55,544 nucleotides of DNA. It comes from Thiobacillus sp. (GTDB lineage Bacteria; Pseudomonadota; Gammaproteobacteria; Burkholderiales; Thiobacillaceae). Below the pieces are notes generated by a model, which saw only the letters and a program-made list of their open reading frames with translations, made no database searches and had not been told where the DNA came from. The translations under genes and the position numbers were made by a program. The first letter of the stretch is position 1, and every line of letters starts with the position of its first letter. Below are positions 43,788 to 53,806 of the stretch, piece after piece. Location of the stretch: contig WGNC01000022.1 in assembly GCA_016124745.1 (NCBI GenBank), positions 1 to 55,544 on the forward strand, in the 5' to 3' direction.

Positions 43788-44855
43788 GTGATCCTGGTCA
43801 CCGGCGGCGCCGGCTTTATCGGCGCAAATTTTATTCTGGACTGGTTGCGTGTGAACGACGAACCGGTGATCAATCTCGACAAGCTGACCTATGCCGGCAA
43901 CCTGGAGAATCTGGCCGACCTTGGGGGTGATCCACGTCACATCTTCGTTCAGGGCGACATCGGGGACCGCGCGCTGGTCGGACGCCTGCTGGGGCAGCAT
44001 CGTCCGCGTGCGATCGTCAACTTCGCTGCCGAATCGCACGTCGATCGTTCGATTCACGGCCCGGAAGACTTCATCCAGACCAACGTGGTCGGCACTTTCC
44101 ATCTGCTGGAAGAAGTGCGAGGCCACTGGATCAGCTTATCGGCAGCTGACAAGGCATCTTTCCGATTTCTCCACGTGTCCACCGACGAGGTTTACGGCTC
44201 ACTGGGGCCCGACGACGCGCCATTCACCGAGACCACGCCTTTCGCGCCCAACAGCCCGTATTCGGCGAGTAAGGCGTCGTCCGATCACCTGGTGCGCGCC
44301 TACCATCACACCTACGGCCTGCCGGTACTGACCACCAACTGCTCGAACAATTATGGTCCTTACCAGTTTCCGGAAAAGCTCATCCCGCTGATGATCCTCA
44401 ATGCCACCCAGGGCAAGCCGCTGCCGATCTATGGCGACGGCATGAACGTGCGCGACTGGCTGTACGTCACCGACCATTGTTCGGCGATTCGCACCGTACT
44501 GCAACAAGGCAGGGTGGGAGAAACCTACAACGTCGGTGGCTGGAACGAGATGCCGAATATCAAGATCGTGCATACGGTGTGTGCGCTGCTGGACGAAATG
44601 CGCCCCGCCCCGGCCGGCCCCTGCGCACGCCTGCTGACCTATGTGAAGGATCGCCCCGGCCACGACCGCCGCTACGCGATCGACGCCGGCAAGATCCATC
44701 GCGAACTAGGCTGGAAACCGGCCGAAACCTTTGAGACCGGCATCCGCAAGACCGTGCGCTGGTATCTCGACAATATGCCCTGGGTGGACCATGTCGCAAG
44801 CGGGGAATACCGCAAGTGGCTCGATACCCAATACAGCGAGAGGAGCGCGCCATGA
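43788..44855 (+). CDS. rfbB: dTDP-glucose 4,6-dehydratase
   Basis: 355 residues; second step of dTDP-L-rhamnose synthesis. Shows [38 protein letters not shown] (catalytic Tyr and Lys), and [20 protein letters not shown]. Start set at GTG 43788 because AAGGGAG lies five bases upstream and the product then begins MILVTGG like its homologues; GTG 43782 is the alternative. The next gene overlaps its stop (ATGA). First of four genes for the whole rhamnose pathway. Confidence 0.95.
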   Translation: MILVTGGAGFIGANFILDWLRVNDEPVINLDKLTYAGNLENLADLGGDPRHIFVQGDIGDRALVGRLLGQHRPRAIVNFAAESHVDRSIHGPEDFIQTNVVGTFHLLEEVRGHWISLSAADKASFRFLHVSTDEVYGSLGPDDAPFTETTPFAPNSPYSASKASSDHLVRAYHHTYGLPVLTTNCSNNYGPYQFPEKLIPLMILNATQGKPLPIYGDGMNVRDWLYVTDHCSAIRTVLQQGRVGETYNVGGWNEMPNIKIVHTVCALLDEMRPAPAGPCARLLTYVKDRPGHDRRYAIDAGKIHRELGWKPAETFETGIRKTVRWYLDNMPWVDHVASGEYRKWLDTQYSERSAP

Positions 44856-45733
44856 GTCGCAAGGGAATCGTTCTCGCCGGCGGATCGGGCACCCGCCTGT
44901 ACCCGGCGACGCTTGCCGTGTCCAAGCAGTTGCTGCCGATCTACGACAAGCCGATGATCTACTACCCGCTCACCACGCTGATGCTGGCGGGGATTCAGGA
45001 CGTCCTGGTCATCTCGACGCCGCAGGATACGCCTCGCTTCGAGCAGCTTCTTGGCGACGGCAGCCAGTGGGGCCTCAATTTGCAGTATGCCGTACAGCCC
45101 AGCCCGGAGGGATTGGCACAGGCGTTCGTCATCGGCGCCGATTTTGTCGGCAACGACACCAGTGCACTGGTGCTTGGCGACAACATCTTCTACGGCCACG
45201 AGATGGCCGAAGATCTGCGCGCCGCCAGTGCCAGGCAAACCGGCGCTACGGTATTCGCCTATCGGGTGCAGGATCCGGAACGTTATGGCGTGGTGGAATT
45301 CGACCCTGCCGGCAAGGCCATCAGTCTTGAAGAAAAGCCTGCTTGTCCCAAATCCCACTATGCGGTGACGGGCCTGTATTTTTACGACGACCGCGTCGTG
45401 GACATCGCCCGCAGCCTGAAGCCGTCGCCTCGAGGCGAGCTGGAGATCACCGACGTCAACCGTCGCTACCTTGAAGCGGGAGCGCTTGAGGTGTCGATCA
45501 TGGGGCGGGGCCATGCCTGGCTCGACACCGGCACGCACGAGTCGATGCTGGAAGCCTCGCTGTTCATCGAGACGATAGAGAAACGCCAGGGCCTGAAAAT
45601 CGCGTGCCCGGAAGAAATTGCCTTTCGCCAGGGCTACATCAGCGCGGAACAGGTGGAGAAACTGGCAGCGCCGATGAGAAAGAATGGCTACGGGCAGTAT
45701 CTGTTGAGCATCCTCGACGAGCAGGTGTTCTGA
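44852..45733 (+). CDS. rfbA: Glucose-1-phosphate thymidylyltransferase
   Basis: 293 residues; makes dTDP-glucose from dTTP and glucose-1-phosphate, the first and feedback-regulated step to dTDP-rhamnose. Nucleotide-binding [42 protein letters not shown] segment ([13 protein letters not shown]) and [17 protein letters not shown] are all intact. Start overlaps the rfbB stop by four bases and the next start overlaps its own stop, so translation is coupled. Confidence 0.96.
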   Translation: MSRKGIVLAGGSGTRLYPATLAVSKQLLPIYDKPMIYYPLTTLMLAGIQDVLVISTPQDTPRFEQLLGDGSQWGLNLQYAVQPSPEGLAQAFVIGADFVGNDTSALVLGDNIFYGHEMAEDLRAASARQTGATVFAYRVQDPERYGVVEFDPAGKAISLEEKPACPKSHYAVTGLYFYDDRVVDIARSLKPSPRGELEITDVNRRYLEAGALEVSIMGRGHAWLDTGTHESMLEASLFIETIEKRQGLKIACPEEIAFRQGYISAEQVEKLAAPMRKNGYGQYLLSILDEQVF

Positions 45734-46275
45734 TGAAGGTGATCAAAACTCCGCTCCCCGGTGTCTTGCTTCTGGAACCCAGGATCTTCGGAGATGCGCG
45801 CGGCTTCTTCCTCGAAAGCTGGAATCGCAGGACCTTTGCCGATTTGGGACTCGCCCCGGATTTTGTGCAGGACAACCATTCACGTTCGGCCAAAGGCGTG
45901 CTGCGCGGCCTGCATTACCAGCTCAACGATCCGCAGGGCAAGCTGGTCCGCGTGGTGACCGGCGCGGTATTCGATGTGGCGGTCGATTTGCGTCGATCCT
46001 CGGCGCACTTCGGGCAGTGGGTGGGCTACGAGCTGTCTGCCGATAACCAGCGCATGATGTGGGTTCCACCGGGATTTGGACATGGTTTCATGGTGCTGTC
46101 CGACGTCGCCGACTTCCTTTACAAGACCACCGCCTACTACGCACCGCAGTGGGATCGTGGCATCCGCTGGGACGATCCGGAGATCGGTGTGCAATGGCCG
46201 CTGGAAGCAGCGCCCACCCTTTCCGACAAGGATCAGGCCTTGCCGCTGCTCAAGGACGCAGAAGTCTACCCATGA
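45733..46275 (+). CDS. rfbC: dTDP-4-dehydrorhamnose 3,5-epimerase
   Basis: 180-residue cupin enzyme, full length, third step of the rhamnose pathway. Visible: DARGFFLESWNRRTF, QDNHSRSAKGVLRGLHYQ with the catalytic His, GAVFDVAVDLRRSS, and PPGFGHGFMVLSDVADFLYKTT. Start ATG 45733 shares a base with the rfbA stop, and its own stop overlaps the rfbD start. Confidence 0.96.
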   Translation: MKVIKTPLPGVLLLEPRIFGDARGFFLESWNRRTFADLGLAPDFVQDNHSRSAKGVLRGLHYQLNDPQGKLVRVVTGAVFDVAVDLRRSSAHFGQWVGYELSADNQRMMWVPPGFGHGFMVLSDVADFLYKTTAYYAPQWDRGIRWDDPEIGVQWPLEAAPTLSDKDQALPLLKDAEVYP

Positions 46276-47168
46276 GCAGGCGACGCATCTTGCTCACAGG
46301 CGCCAACGGCCAGGTCGGCTGGGAGCTGCGACGCACCCTGGCCTGCCTGGGCGAGGTGGTCGCGCTGGATTCCAGTTCGATGAACCTGGCCGATGCTGAT
46401 GCGGTGCGCAAGAACGTTCGTGAAATCGCGCCGCACATCATCGCGAATGCGGCCGCGTACACCGCGGTGGACAAGGCCGAGAGCGAACCCGCGCTGGCGC
46501 ATGCAGTGAACGCCGCCGCCCCCGGGATCCTTGCCGAAGCCGCCGGCAGAACGGGCGCGCTGCTGGTGCATTACTCGACCGACTATGTATTCGATGGCAG
46601 CGGCGCCGCGCCATGGCGAGAAGATGACGCTTGCGGTCCGCTCAATGTGTATGGAACGACGAAGCTGGCAGGCGAGCGCGCCATCCAGGCCGCAGGCTGT
46701 CGCCATCTGATTTTCCGCACCTCCTGGGTGTACGGCACACGCGGCAGCAATTTTATGCTGACCATGCGCCGTCTGCTGCGCGAGCGACCCGAGCTGAAAA
46801 TTGTCGCCGACCAGGTCGGCGCACCGACCTGGTGTCGCGATCTGGCCGAGGCGACCGCACAGGTGCTGAGCCAGATCGTCTCGCCGGCTAGCGGCTTCGA
46901 CCGTGGTGTACCCTGGGGCGTCTATCACATGACGAATGCCGGTGAGACGTCTTGGCACGGCTTCGCCGAGGCCATCCAGGCACTCGAGGAGTTCGATGAA
47001 ACCTGTGTGCCGGCCCACCTGCTTCCCATCCCTGGCAACGAGTACCCGACCCCGGCGAAAAGGCCGCTCAATTCACGCCTGAGCAATGACAGGCTGGAAC
47101 GGACGTTCGGCCTGCGGCTGCAGGACTGGCGGGCGGCTTTGGCGCTGTGCCTGGAACAGTCAAGATAA
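46272..47168 (+). CDS. rfbD: dTDP-4-dehydrorhamnose reductase
   Basis: 298 residues; final NAD(P)H-dependent step yielding dTDP-L-rhamnose. Features: ILLTGANGQVGWELRR, ANAAAYTAVDKAE, YSTDYVFDGSG, the catalytic NVYGTTKLAGE (Tyr/Lys), and RTSWVYGTRGSNFMLTM. Overlaps rfbC by four bases. The B-A-C-D order in one coupled operon means the cell can make dTDP-rhamnose from glucose-1-phosphate using these genes alone. Confidence 0.96.
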   Translation: MSRRRILLTGANGQVGWELRRTLACLGEVVALDSSSMNLADADAVRKNVREIAPHIIANAAAYTAVDKAESEPALAHAVNAAAPGILAEAAGRTGALLVHYSTDYVFDGSGAAPWREDDACGPLNVYGTTKLAGERAIQAAGCRHLIFRTSWVYGTRGSNFMLTMRRLLRERPELKIVADQVGAPTWCRDLAEATAQVLSQIVSPASGFDRGVPWGVYHMTNAGETSWHGFAEAIQALEEFDETCVPAHLLPIPGNEYPTPAKRPLNSRLSNDRLERTFGLRLQDWRAALALCLEQSR

Positions 47169-47189
47169 AACCATGACTTGGAGATGCGC

Positions 47190-48200
47190 GTGAAGGTCTT
47201 ATTGACGGGCGGTGCCGGTTATATCGGCTCGCACGCCGCCGTGGAATGCCTGGCGGTAGGCCATGAAGTGGTAGTGATCGACAACCTGTCGAACAGCAGC
47301 TCGAAGTCGCTCGAGCGGGTGACACGGATTGCGGGCAAGCCCGTGATCTTCGTAAAGGGCGATATCCGCGATCGGGTCGTTCTGCACAAGCTGTTTGTTG
47401 AACACCGAATTGACGCGGTGGTGCATTTTGCCGGTTTGAAGGCGGTGGGCGAATCGGTGCAGAAGCCGCTGCAGTATTACGATAACAATATCGCGGGCAG
47501 TCTGGTGCTGTTCGAGGAAATGGCGACCGCCGGGGTGAAGAGGGTGGTTTTTTCGTCGTCCGCCACGGTTTACGGCGACCCCGCAACGGTGCCGATCACC
47601 GAAGATTTTCCTCTGTCCGCCACCAATCCCTACGGCCGTTCCAAGCTTTTCATCGAGGACATGCTGCGCGACGTTGCGCATGCCGATGCGGACTGGAACG
47701 TTGCGTTGCTGCGCTATTTCAATCCGGTGGGGGCACACGAATCAGGGCTTATCGGCGAGGATCCACGCGGCATTCCCAACAACCTGATGCCCTATGTGGC
47801 GCAGGTGGCGGTGGGACGACAGCCGCAGCTCAGCGTATTCGGCGGCGACTATCCGACGCCGGATGGCACTGGCGTACGCGACTACATCCATGTGGTCGAC
47901 CTGGCGCGCGGACACGTGGCAGCATTGAACAAGCTGATGCAAACAAGTGGGGTGCAGACCTGGAACCTGGGCACGGGGCGCGGCGTGAGCGTGCTGGACA
48001 TGGTGCGCGCGTTCGAGGCCGCCAGCGGGAAGACGATACCCTATCGGATCGTGGCGCGTCGTCCGGGGGATGTGGCGCAATGCTGGGCGGACCCAACGCG
48101 TGCCGCGCGCGAATTGGGTTGGCGTGCCGAATACGATTTGACGCGCATGTGCGCCGATTCATGGCGCTGGCAGCAGGCGAATCCCGAGGGATATCGCTGA
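47190..48200 (+). CDS. galE: UDP-glucose 4-epimerase
   Basis: 336 residues; interconverts UDP-glucose and UDP-galactose through an NAD-bound keto intermediate. [42 protein letters not shown] (catalytic Tyr/Lys) and [18 protein letters not shown] are typical. GTG 47190 is preferred because GGAG lies six bases upstream; ATG 47184 would put that site against the start. Follows rfbD by 21 bases and likely ends the sugar operon; convergent with recJ. Confidence 0.95.
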   Translation: MKVLLTGGAGYIGSHAAVECLAVGHEVVVIDNLSNSSSKSLERVTRIAGKPVIFVKGDIRDRVVLHKLFVEHRIDAVVHFAGLKAVGESVQKPLQYYDNNIAGSLVLFEEMATAGVKRVVFSSSATVYGDPATVPITEDFPLSATNPYGRSKLFIEDMLRDVAHADADWNVALLRYFNPVGAHESGLIGEDPRGIPNNLMPYVAQVAVGRQPQLSVFGGDYPTPDGTGVRDYIHVVDLARGHVAALNKLMQTSGVQTWNLGTGRGVSVLDMVRAFEAASGKTIPYRIVARRPGDVAQCWADPTRAARELGWRAEYDLTRMCADSWRWQQANPEGYR

Positions 48201-48233
48201 GATCCGGCATGCCGCAAACGGCCAGTCAACAAA

Positions 48234-49928
48234 TCAGCTCACCGCCTCCCAGTGATGCAGCTTCAGTTGCAGAGATTGCTGGCCATTGAAGTCGTTGGGC
48301 ATCAGCGCGTAGACGGCGCGTATGCATTTCGGCAGCGGGTCTGAATGAAAGAAGTGCATGGCGTCGTACACGTCGCCGTTGCGTGTCAGCGTCAATTTCG
48401 TGTGCTTCTCCCCGACGATACGCTGCGCTGCGACATCAAACAGCCCGGTGAACAACGGAGCCGGGAAGCCCTGGCCCCATACGGCATGGTCGAATTGTTC
48501 GGCGAGGGCGTAACTGTGGTCGGCGGCATCGAGTTCACCATCGGTTTCGATCACGCCCTCAAGGGCCGCCGGATCGATCAGTTCGGAGACGACTGCCTCG
48601 AATGCCTCACTGAAGGCGTCGTGACGGCCTGCGGGAATGCTGAGTCCTGCAGCCATGGCGTGACCGCCGAACTGCTTGATCAGCCCGGGGTGACGTTTGT
48701 CGATGAGGTCGAGCGCGTCTCGCAGGTGCAGGCCGGGGATGGAGCGTCCCGAGCCCTTGAGTTCACCGGCGTCGTTGCTGGCGAAGACAATGGTGGGACG
48801 GTGATACTTGTCCTTGAGTCGTGAGGCCAGGATGCCGATGACGCCGATGTGCCAGCCGGGCTGAAATGCTGTGAGGGTGTGGCTTTCGTCGGGATTGAAG
48901 GTGGCGAGGATGGCGAGTGCATCTTCCAGCATGTCGGCTTCGACCTCGCGCCGGGCGCGGTTGAGTGTGTCGAGTTGCTGCGCCAGCTGATGCGCGGTCC
49001 CCGGGTCGTCGGCGAGCAGGCATTCGATGCCGAGCGCCATGTCGTCGATGCGACCGGCGGCGTTCAGGCGCGGGCCGAGCATGAAGCCGAGGTCGAACAC
49101 GGTGGCACGCGCGGGGTCGCGCCCGGCCGCGCGAAACAGTGCATTGACCCCCGTGCTGGCTTTGCCGCCGCGCATCCGTGCCAGTCCCTGGGCGACGAGG
49201 GTGCGGTTGTTGGCGTCGAGCTTGACGACGTCGGCGACGGTACCAAGCGCGACCAGGTCGAGCAGGGTACGCAGATCGGGTTCGACCTGGTCTTCATACA
49301 CACCGCGCCGACGCAGTTCGGCGCGCAATGCCAGCAGCACGTAAAACATCACCCCCACGCCCGCCAGATTTTTTGACGCGAACGCACAACCTGGCTGGTT
49401 GGGATTGACGATACAGGCCGCATCAGGCAAGGCATCGCCCGGCAGGTGATGGTCCGTGACCAGAACCGGGATACCGAGTGCATTTGCAGTCGCCACCCCC
49501 CTCACCGCGGCAATGCCGTTGTCCACCGTGACGAGCAGGTCGGGGTGGCGTTCGGCGGCAAGCTTGACGATGTCGGGAGTGAGGCCGTAACCGTGCTCGA
49601 GCCGGTTGGGGACCAGATAATCGACCTGTCCGCCCAGCATGTGCAGTCCGCGCACCCCGACGGCGCAGGCAGTGGCGCCGTCGGCATCGTAGTCGGCAAC
49701 GATGAGCAGGCGCTTTTTATCGCGGATGGCATCGGCCAGCAGGCCGGCGGCACGCCCGATATGCAGCAGGTCGGTGGGGGGCAGCAACTGCGGCAGCCGA
49801 TGGGTGATCTGATCGGGATGGGTTATCCCGCGTGCGGCGTACAGCCGCGCCCAGGCGGGTGCGAGTCCGGCTTGTTCGAGGGTGGCGCGGGCGGCGGCCG
49901 GGCAGGGCCGGATGGCAATTGCAGTCAT
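48234..49928 (-). CDS. recJ: Single-stranded-DNA-specific exonuclease RecJ
   Basis: 564 residues, full length. 5'-3' exonuclease for recombination and mismatch repair. DHH-family metal motifs are present: VADYDADGATACAVG (motif I), TVDNGI, VTDHHLPGDALPDA (DHH), GPRLNAAGRID and the DHHA1 region with GSGRSIPGLHLRDAL and GGHAMAAGLSI. ATG 49926-49928 gives MTAIAIRPCP; the frame runs open upstream into the divergent gene's control region. Divergent from the ferredoxin-reductase gene with about 100 bases between. Confidence 0.96.
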   Translation of the reverse strand: MTAIAIRPCPAAARATLEQAGLAPAWARLYAARGITHPDQITHRLPQLLPPTDLLHIGRAAGLLADAIRDKKRLLIVADYDADGATACAVGVRGLHMLGGQVDYLVPNRLEHGYGLTPDIVKLAAERHPDLLVTVDNGIAAVRGVATANALGIPVLVTDHHLPGDALPDAACIVNPNQPGCAFASKNLAGVGVMFYVLLALRAELRRRGVYEDQVEPDLRTLLDLVALGTVADVVKLDANNRTLVAQGLARMRGGKASTGVNALFRAAGRDPARATVFDLGFMLGPRLNAAGRIDDMALGIECLLADDPGTAHQLAQQLDTLNRARREVEADMLEDALAILATFNPDESHTLTAFQPGWHIGVIGILASRLKDKYHRPTIVFASNDAGELKGSGRSIPGLHLRDALDLIDKRHPGLIKQFGGHAMAAGLSIPAGRHDAFSEAFEAVVSELIDPAALEGVIETDGELDAADHSYALAEQFDHAVWGQGFPAPLFTGLFDVAAQRIVGEKHTKLTLTRNGDVYDAMHFFHSDPLPKCIRAVYALMPNDFNGQQSLQLKLHHWEAVS

Positions 49929-50031
49929 GTTGCGATTGTATGGGCAGAAGATTCCGGAAGTCTGAATCAGGGATTCAGAATCTGTTGAATTGCCGATTCT
50001 GTCAGCCGGACACACGGAGTAACATCGTGGC

Positions 50032-51492
50032 ATGAGTCATCTTCTCCCGCTATCCCGAGTTGCCAAGCTGGTCGGACAGCCGCGCCATGCGCTGCAGGAA
50101 ATGATCCGCTTCGGCACGCTGGCAACGTTTGACGGCATGATCGAGCTCGACGAGTTGCTGCGCGCGTTCCCTGAGGTGACGTGGGACGACGACGCAGAGT
50201 TTCGACGGGTATCGGAAATCAAGGACAAGGCGTTCGCCAAGCGGGTGCGTGAACGCGCCTTGCCCGACAAGGACGTGTTGGTGGCGCGCCTGAACGAGCT
50301 GGGTGACGAATACGCGGCTGCCAAGGCCCTGTTGCTGCACTACGGCAATGTGATGGCCTGGCTGGACGAGAAGATCGATGAATTCGATGAAGACGCGAGC
50401 GCCGAGACGCATCATGCCCTGCACAGTGTGCGGGCTTTTCTGTTGCGTAACCTGGCCGAGATGCCACCGGAAGCAGCACTGGCCCAGGCAGTGATTGCCC
50501 AGGAAAGGATACTCAGGATCATGTCAGCCCACGTCACCATCCAGCCGAGCGGTCATGAATTCTTTGTGGAAGGCAACGACACCTTGCTGGAAGCCGCACT
50601 TCGCAACGGCATCTCGCTCAACTACGGTTGCAGCAACGGCAATTGCGGTGATTGCAAGGCGCGCGTGGTGTCGGGCGAAGTCAAAAAAGTCCATGCTCAT
50701 GACTATGTGCTGAAGCCGGCCGAGAAGGACGCCGGAATGGTTCTGCTGTGCTCCTATGCGCCGGTCAACGATGTGGTGATCGAGGCCAATGTGGCGGGCG
50801 CGCGCGATATTCCGGTGCAGCAGCTCGTCGCCAAGGTGAAATCGGTCGAGGTATTCAATCCCCAGATTGCAGCACTGCACATTTTGGCACCGCGCAGCCA
50901 GCGCCTGCGATTCCTTGGCGGGCAGAACATACAGATCGGATTCGGCGGCGCCAGTGGCCGCTATGCGATCGCCAGTTGCCCATGCGAGGATCGCCACATC
51001 GAGGTGCATATCCCTCGCCGTTTCGGCGATGCTTTCGCAGATGCCCTGTTCGCCAAATTGTCAGCTAATGATTCGGTAGATCTGGAAGGGCCATACGGCG
51101 AGTTCGTGCTGGACGAGGACTCGCCCCGTCCGGTAATTTTTCTGGCGTTTGGTGCTGGCTTTGCGCCGATCAAGAGCCTGATCCAGCATGCCATGTCGCT
51201 GGAATTGGCCGAATCGATGGATCTGCACTGGCTGGCCGACGCGGCAGGCCATTATCAGGACAATCTGTGCCGCGCCTGGGCCGATGCGCTGGACAATTTC
51301 AACTACGTGCCGCATGCACCGAGCGATGATCTGGAGGCCTTGCTGGAAAGCGTCGTGCTGGATTATCCGGATCTGCATCGATTCGATGTGTATGCTGCAG
51401 GTACCGCAGCACAGCTTGAACGGGCACGCGCGCAATTCGTGCGTGCGGGCCTGCCCGGCGAGCGCTGGTTTGCGGACCCCATGGACGCTTGA
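50032..51492 (+). CDS. HTH-like / 2Fe-2S ferredoxin / FAD-NAD reductase fusion protein
   Basis: 486 residues in three parts. Residues 1-45 (LSRVAKLVGQPRHALQEMI...ELDELLRAFP) resemble a MerR/excisionase-type helix-turn-helix, followed by a helical stretch to about 165. Residues about 168-255 form a plant-type ferredoxin domain with cluster ligands C200, C205, C208 and C240 (GCSNGNCGDC). From about 260 on is a ferredoxin-NADP reductase-like module (RYAIASCPCE, GPYGEFVLDED, LAFGAGFAPIKSLI). The last two parts resemble CDP-6-deoxy-glucoseen reductase and oxygenase reductases. The N-terminal piece is unusual; a redox-sensing regulator or a reductase with a docking domain are both possible. Confidence 0.82.
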   Translation: MSHLLPLSRVAKLVGQPRHALQEMIRFGTLATFDGMIELDELLRAFPEVTWDDDAEFRRVSEIKDKAFAKRVRERALPDKDVLVARLNELGDEYAAAKALLLHYGNVMAWLDEKIDEFDEDASAETHHALHSVRAFLLRNLAEMPPEAALAQAVIAQERILRIMSAHVTIQPSGHEFFVEGNDTLLEAALRNGISLNYGCSNGNCGDCKARVVSGEVKKVHAHDYVLKPAEKDAGMVLLCSYAPVNDVVIEANVAGARDIPVQQLVAKVKSVEVFNPQIAALHILAPRSQRLRFLGGQNIQIGFGGASGRYAIASCPCEDRHIEVHIPRRFGDAFADALFAKLSANDSVDLEGPYGEFVLDEDSPRPVIFLAFGAGFAPIKSLIQHAMSLELAESMDLHWLADAAGHYQDNLCRAWADALDNFNYVPHAPSDDLEALLESVVLDYPDLHRFDVYAAGTAAQLERARAQFVRAGLPGERWFADPMDA

Positions 51493-51941
51493 TGCCGCGG
51501 CTCTTTATCTATCTGTGGGCGTTGCCGGCGACTTTGCCGGGCGTGCTGGTCGCGATCATTGCACGCGGCAGCGGAGGCACGCTGCAGCAGGTGGATGGCG
51601 TACTGGAGTCCGCGGGTGGCTGGCCTGCCTGGGTCTTGCGCCGGGGCTTCCCGTTTAGTGGTGCCGTGGCCGCCATGACACTCGGTCATGTGGTGGTGGG
51701 TGCGTCACTGGACGCGCTTGAAGCAACCCGAGCGCATGAGCGTGCGCATGTCAGGCAGTTTGAACACTGGGGCGTGTTTCTGCTAGCGCTGTATCCGTTG
51801 GCAGGGCTACTCGCCTGGACGAAGGGCGGCAATCCCTATCGCGACAATCTGTTTGAGCGTGAGGCGCGGATCGCTGAATCTGCTGCGCCGTGCAAACCGG
51901 GGCGGACGGATTCAGCGGCCATTCAGTCCGCAGGGCGGTGA
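51492..51941 (+). CDS. Membrane protein with HExxH-like motif
   Basis: 149 residues, two or three membrane helices (YLWALPATLPGVLVAIIA, VAAMTLGHVVVGASL, WGVFLLALYPLAGLLAW). Between the helices is the motif THAHERAHVRQFEHWG-like segment (AHERAHVRQFEHW), which could bind a metal, and a conserved-looking GGNPYRDNLFEREA close to the C-terminus. Family of unknown function. ATG 51492 overlaps the reductase stop (ATGA), implying coupled translation. The end overlaps by 19 bases with a convergent gene. Confidence 0.7.
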   Translation: MPRLFIYLWALPATLPGVLVAIIARGSGGTLQQVDGVLESAGGWPAWVLRRGFPFSGAVAAMTLGHVVVGASLDALEATRAHERAHVRQFEHWGVFLLALYPLAGLLAWTKGGNPYRDNLFEREARIAESAAPCKPGRTDSAAIQSAGR

Positions 51942-52198
51942 GAGTCTTCGCCGGGATCGCCGGTATCCGGGTCGATCCAGTCGGAGATTCCAATCTCGTT
52001 CTCGGCTTCTTCCACGGTTTCACCGGGTTCATAGTCACTGTCTGCGTTGTATTCCATATCCTGAACGGCTTCGAACAGGCTCGCAAAGGGGCCATATTCC
52101 TCGCCCGTGTCGGCATCGATCCAGTAGCAGCCATCTGGCCGTTCGATAATGCGAGTGTGATCGTAGTCGGGTGGGGTTTCAGGTACGGCGTTTTTCAT
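51923..52198 (-). CDS. Small acidic hypothetical protein
   Basis: 91 residues, rich in Asp and Glu, no membrane segment or signal. Motifs such as DGCYWIDADTGEEYGPFASLFEAVQDMEY suggest a small globular domain with conserved aromatic residues; I do not recognise the family. The ATG at 52196-52198 is well supported by GGAGG eight bases upstream. Convergent with, and overlapping, the membrane protein gene. Confidence 0.7.
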   Translation of the reverse strand: MKNAVPETPPDYDHTRIIERPDGCYWIDADTGEEYGPFASLFEAVQDMEYNADSDYEPGETVEEAENEIGISDWIDPDTGDPGEDSHRPAD

Positions 52199-52253
52199 TG
52201 CGTATCCTCCATGTCTAGCCACTATAGGTAGCGAAGGCGGGTAGGGCAAGTGC

Positions 52254-53162
52254 TCAGCCCGGCCCGACAAGCAGAGACAACCCCAGTAGCGAAGCCAGCA
52301 TGAGCAACAAGTGAACCCAACTCCACAAGCGGAAGTGGTGCACCAGTGTCGTGACCTTACGGTTGGCAATTAGATATGGGCGGCCATGGGCGGGTTTCCG
52401 CATCATGTGGATGCCGTCCCTCAGGCGAATGTCAAGGTGGGCGCGGTCGACCTCGTCGGTCGCAGCCTGACGCGCACGCTCCCATTCTTCGAGGCTGACT
52501 TCACCGTCGCGATCTGCATCGAAGCGCGCCAGCAGGGCGGGTTTGTCCTGCTTCCACTCAGCCAGCAAGGTGGACATATCGGATTTTTTGTCGAGGATGG
52601 CGTTGGGGCCGCCTAGGGTGACGTGTTCGCCAATGACGTAAATCGTTTCCCCCTCGATCAAGGTCCATTCGGTTCTGCGGTAGTCGCCCGCACTTGAAAC
52701 CTGTTTGTGCGAGGTGATGATCTCAGCGTCATCGGGGTCGACCAGCACATGGCCGCTGCCATCGTTAATGCCGAACGTGTCGTGAGATATCCCGGAATCG
52801 ATGTATTCCCAGCGATCGCCATTGCGGCGCTCAATGCGGTAGCGATACCACAGGCAGGGCAGGTTGTTGATCGGGCTGACCAGGGTCTCGCCTGGTGGCT
52901 GCTTGCCACGCCCTACGATTTCGATATAGCCCTGGGGTGCGGATGCGATCCGCGATGTCGGCGTGTCGGCGACGGTGCGATAGCGTCTGAGGTTTGCATA
53001 CCAGGCCCAGAAACTGGTCAGCCCAACCAGCACAAAACTGATTTGCCAGCCTAGACGCGAATGCATCTGGAGACCGAGGAGCAGGATCAGCAGGTTGCCG
53101 CCGCCCAGCGCGAGGTTGGCATAATCGTGCCGCCACTCGGTCGCCCAGCGCGTGTGGACCAT
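52254..53162 (-). CDS. GIDE-domain membrane protein with EF-hand
   Basis: 302 residues: two membrane helices near the N-terminus (about 17-60), a GIDE-type domain (about 80-190; GKQPPGETLVSPINNLPCLWYRYRIE), a single EF-hand loop DADRDGEVSLEEW (from D215) that looks able to bind calcium, and one or two helices at the C-terminus. GIDE domains occur in eukaryotic mitochondrial E3 ligases; bacterial ones lack RING domains and have unknown roles. Its ATG shares one base with the stop of lemA, so the two are translated together. Confidence 0.78.
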   Translation of the reverse strand: MVHTRWATEWRHDYANLALGGGNLLILLLGLQMHSRLGWQISFVLVGLTSFWAWYANLRRYRTVADTPTSRIASAPQGYIEIVGRGKQPPGETLVSPINNLPCLWYRYRIERRNGDRWEYIDSGISHDTFGINDGSGHVLVDPDDAEIITSHKQVSSAGDYRRTEWTLIEGETIYVIGEHVTLGGPNAILDKKSDMSTLLAEWKQDKPALLARFDADRDGEVSLEEWERARQAATDEVDRAHLDIRLRDGIHMMRKPAHGRPYLIANRKVTTLVHHFRLWSWVHLLLMLASLLGLSLLVGPG

Positions 53163-53734
53163 TAGCTATTGAAAAGCTGTTTCAGGTCGACGTCTTTTTT
53201 CTCTTCTGCGGCAAAGCGCAGCAGCGGGAACTGTCGGAAGCCGAACAGCCGCGCCACAACGGTGTCCGGGAACTGTTCGACGCGCACATTGTTGACGTTG
53301 ACCGATTCATTGTAGAACTCGCGGCGGTCAGCGATGGCGTTTTCCAGACCGGTGATACGTGCCTGCAGATGCTGGAACGTCTCGTTGGTTTTCAGCTCGG
53401 GATAAGCTTCGGCGACTGCAAACAGATTGCCCAGCCCCAGGCGAAGCGCACCTTCGGCTTGTCCCAGTGCGGGAATGTTGTGCGATTCGCGCGCGCTGGC
53501 GACCTGGCTGCGCGCCTGCATGACTTTTTCCAGTGTCTCCTGCTCGAACTGCATGTATTGCTTGCACGTTTCGACCAGTTTCGGCAACTCATCGTGTCGC
53601 TGCTTGAGCAGGATATCGATGTTCGACCAGGCCTTGCCTACGTTGTGTTTCAGTGCCACCAGTTGGTTGAAGATGAATACGCCGAAAATGGCGAATAATG
53701 CGAGCACAACAAAAAATATCAGAAGGCCGGACAT
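53162..53734 (-). CDS. lemA: LemA family protein
   Basis: 190 residues: one N-terminal membrane helix (LLIFFVVLALFAIFGVFIFNQLV), then the long coiled-coil helices of the family (HNVGKAWSNIDILLKQRHDELPKLVETCKQYM ...), and a conserved end VARLFGFRQFPLLRFAAEEK. Function not firmly known; often linked to membrane-bound GIDE or HtpX-like partners, as here. Start ATG 53732-53734 lies just before the membrane helix. First of a two-gene unit with the GIDE gene. Confidence 0.9.
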   Translation of the reverse strand: MSGLLIFFVVLALFAIFGVFIFNQLVALKHNVGKAWSNIDILLKQRHDELPKLVETCKQYMQFEQETLEKVMQARSQVASARESHNIPALGQAEGALRLGLGNLFAVAEAYPELKTNETFQHLQARITGLENAIADRREFYNESVNVNNVRVEQFPDTVVARLFGFRQFPLLRFAAEEKKDVDLKQLFNS

Positions 53735-53806
53735 GGATGTGCTCCAGGTAAATAGTGAATTCGCAGAAATAGCGGTTGAACAACCGTTCAACTTGAATAG
53801 GCAGGG

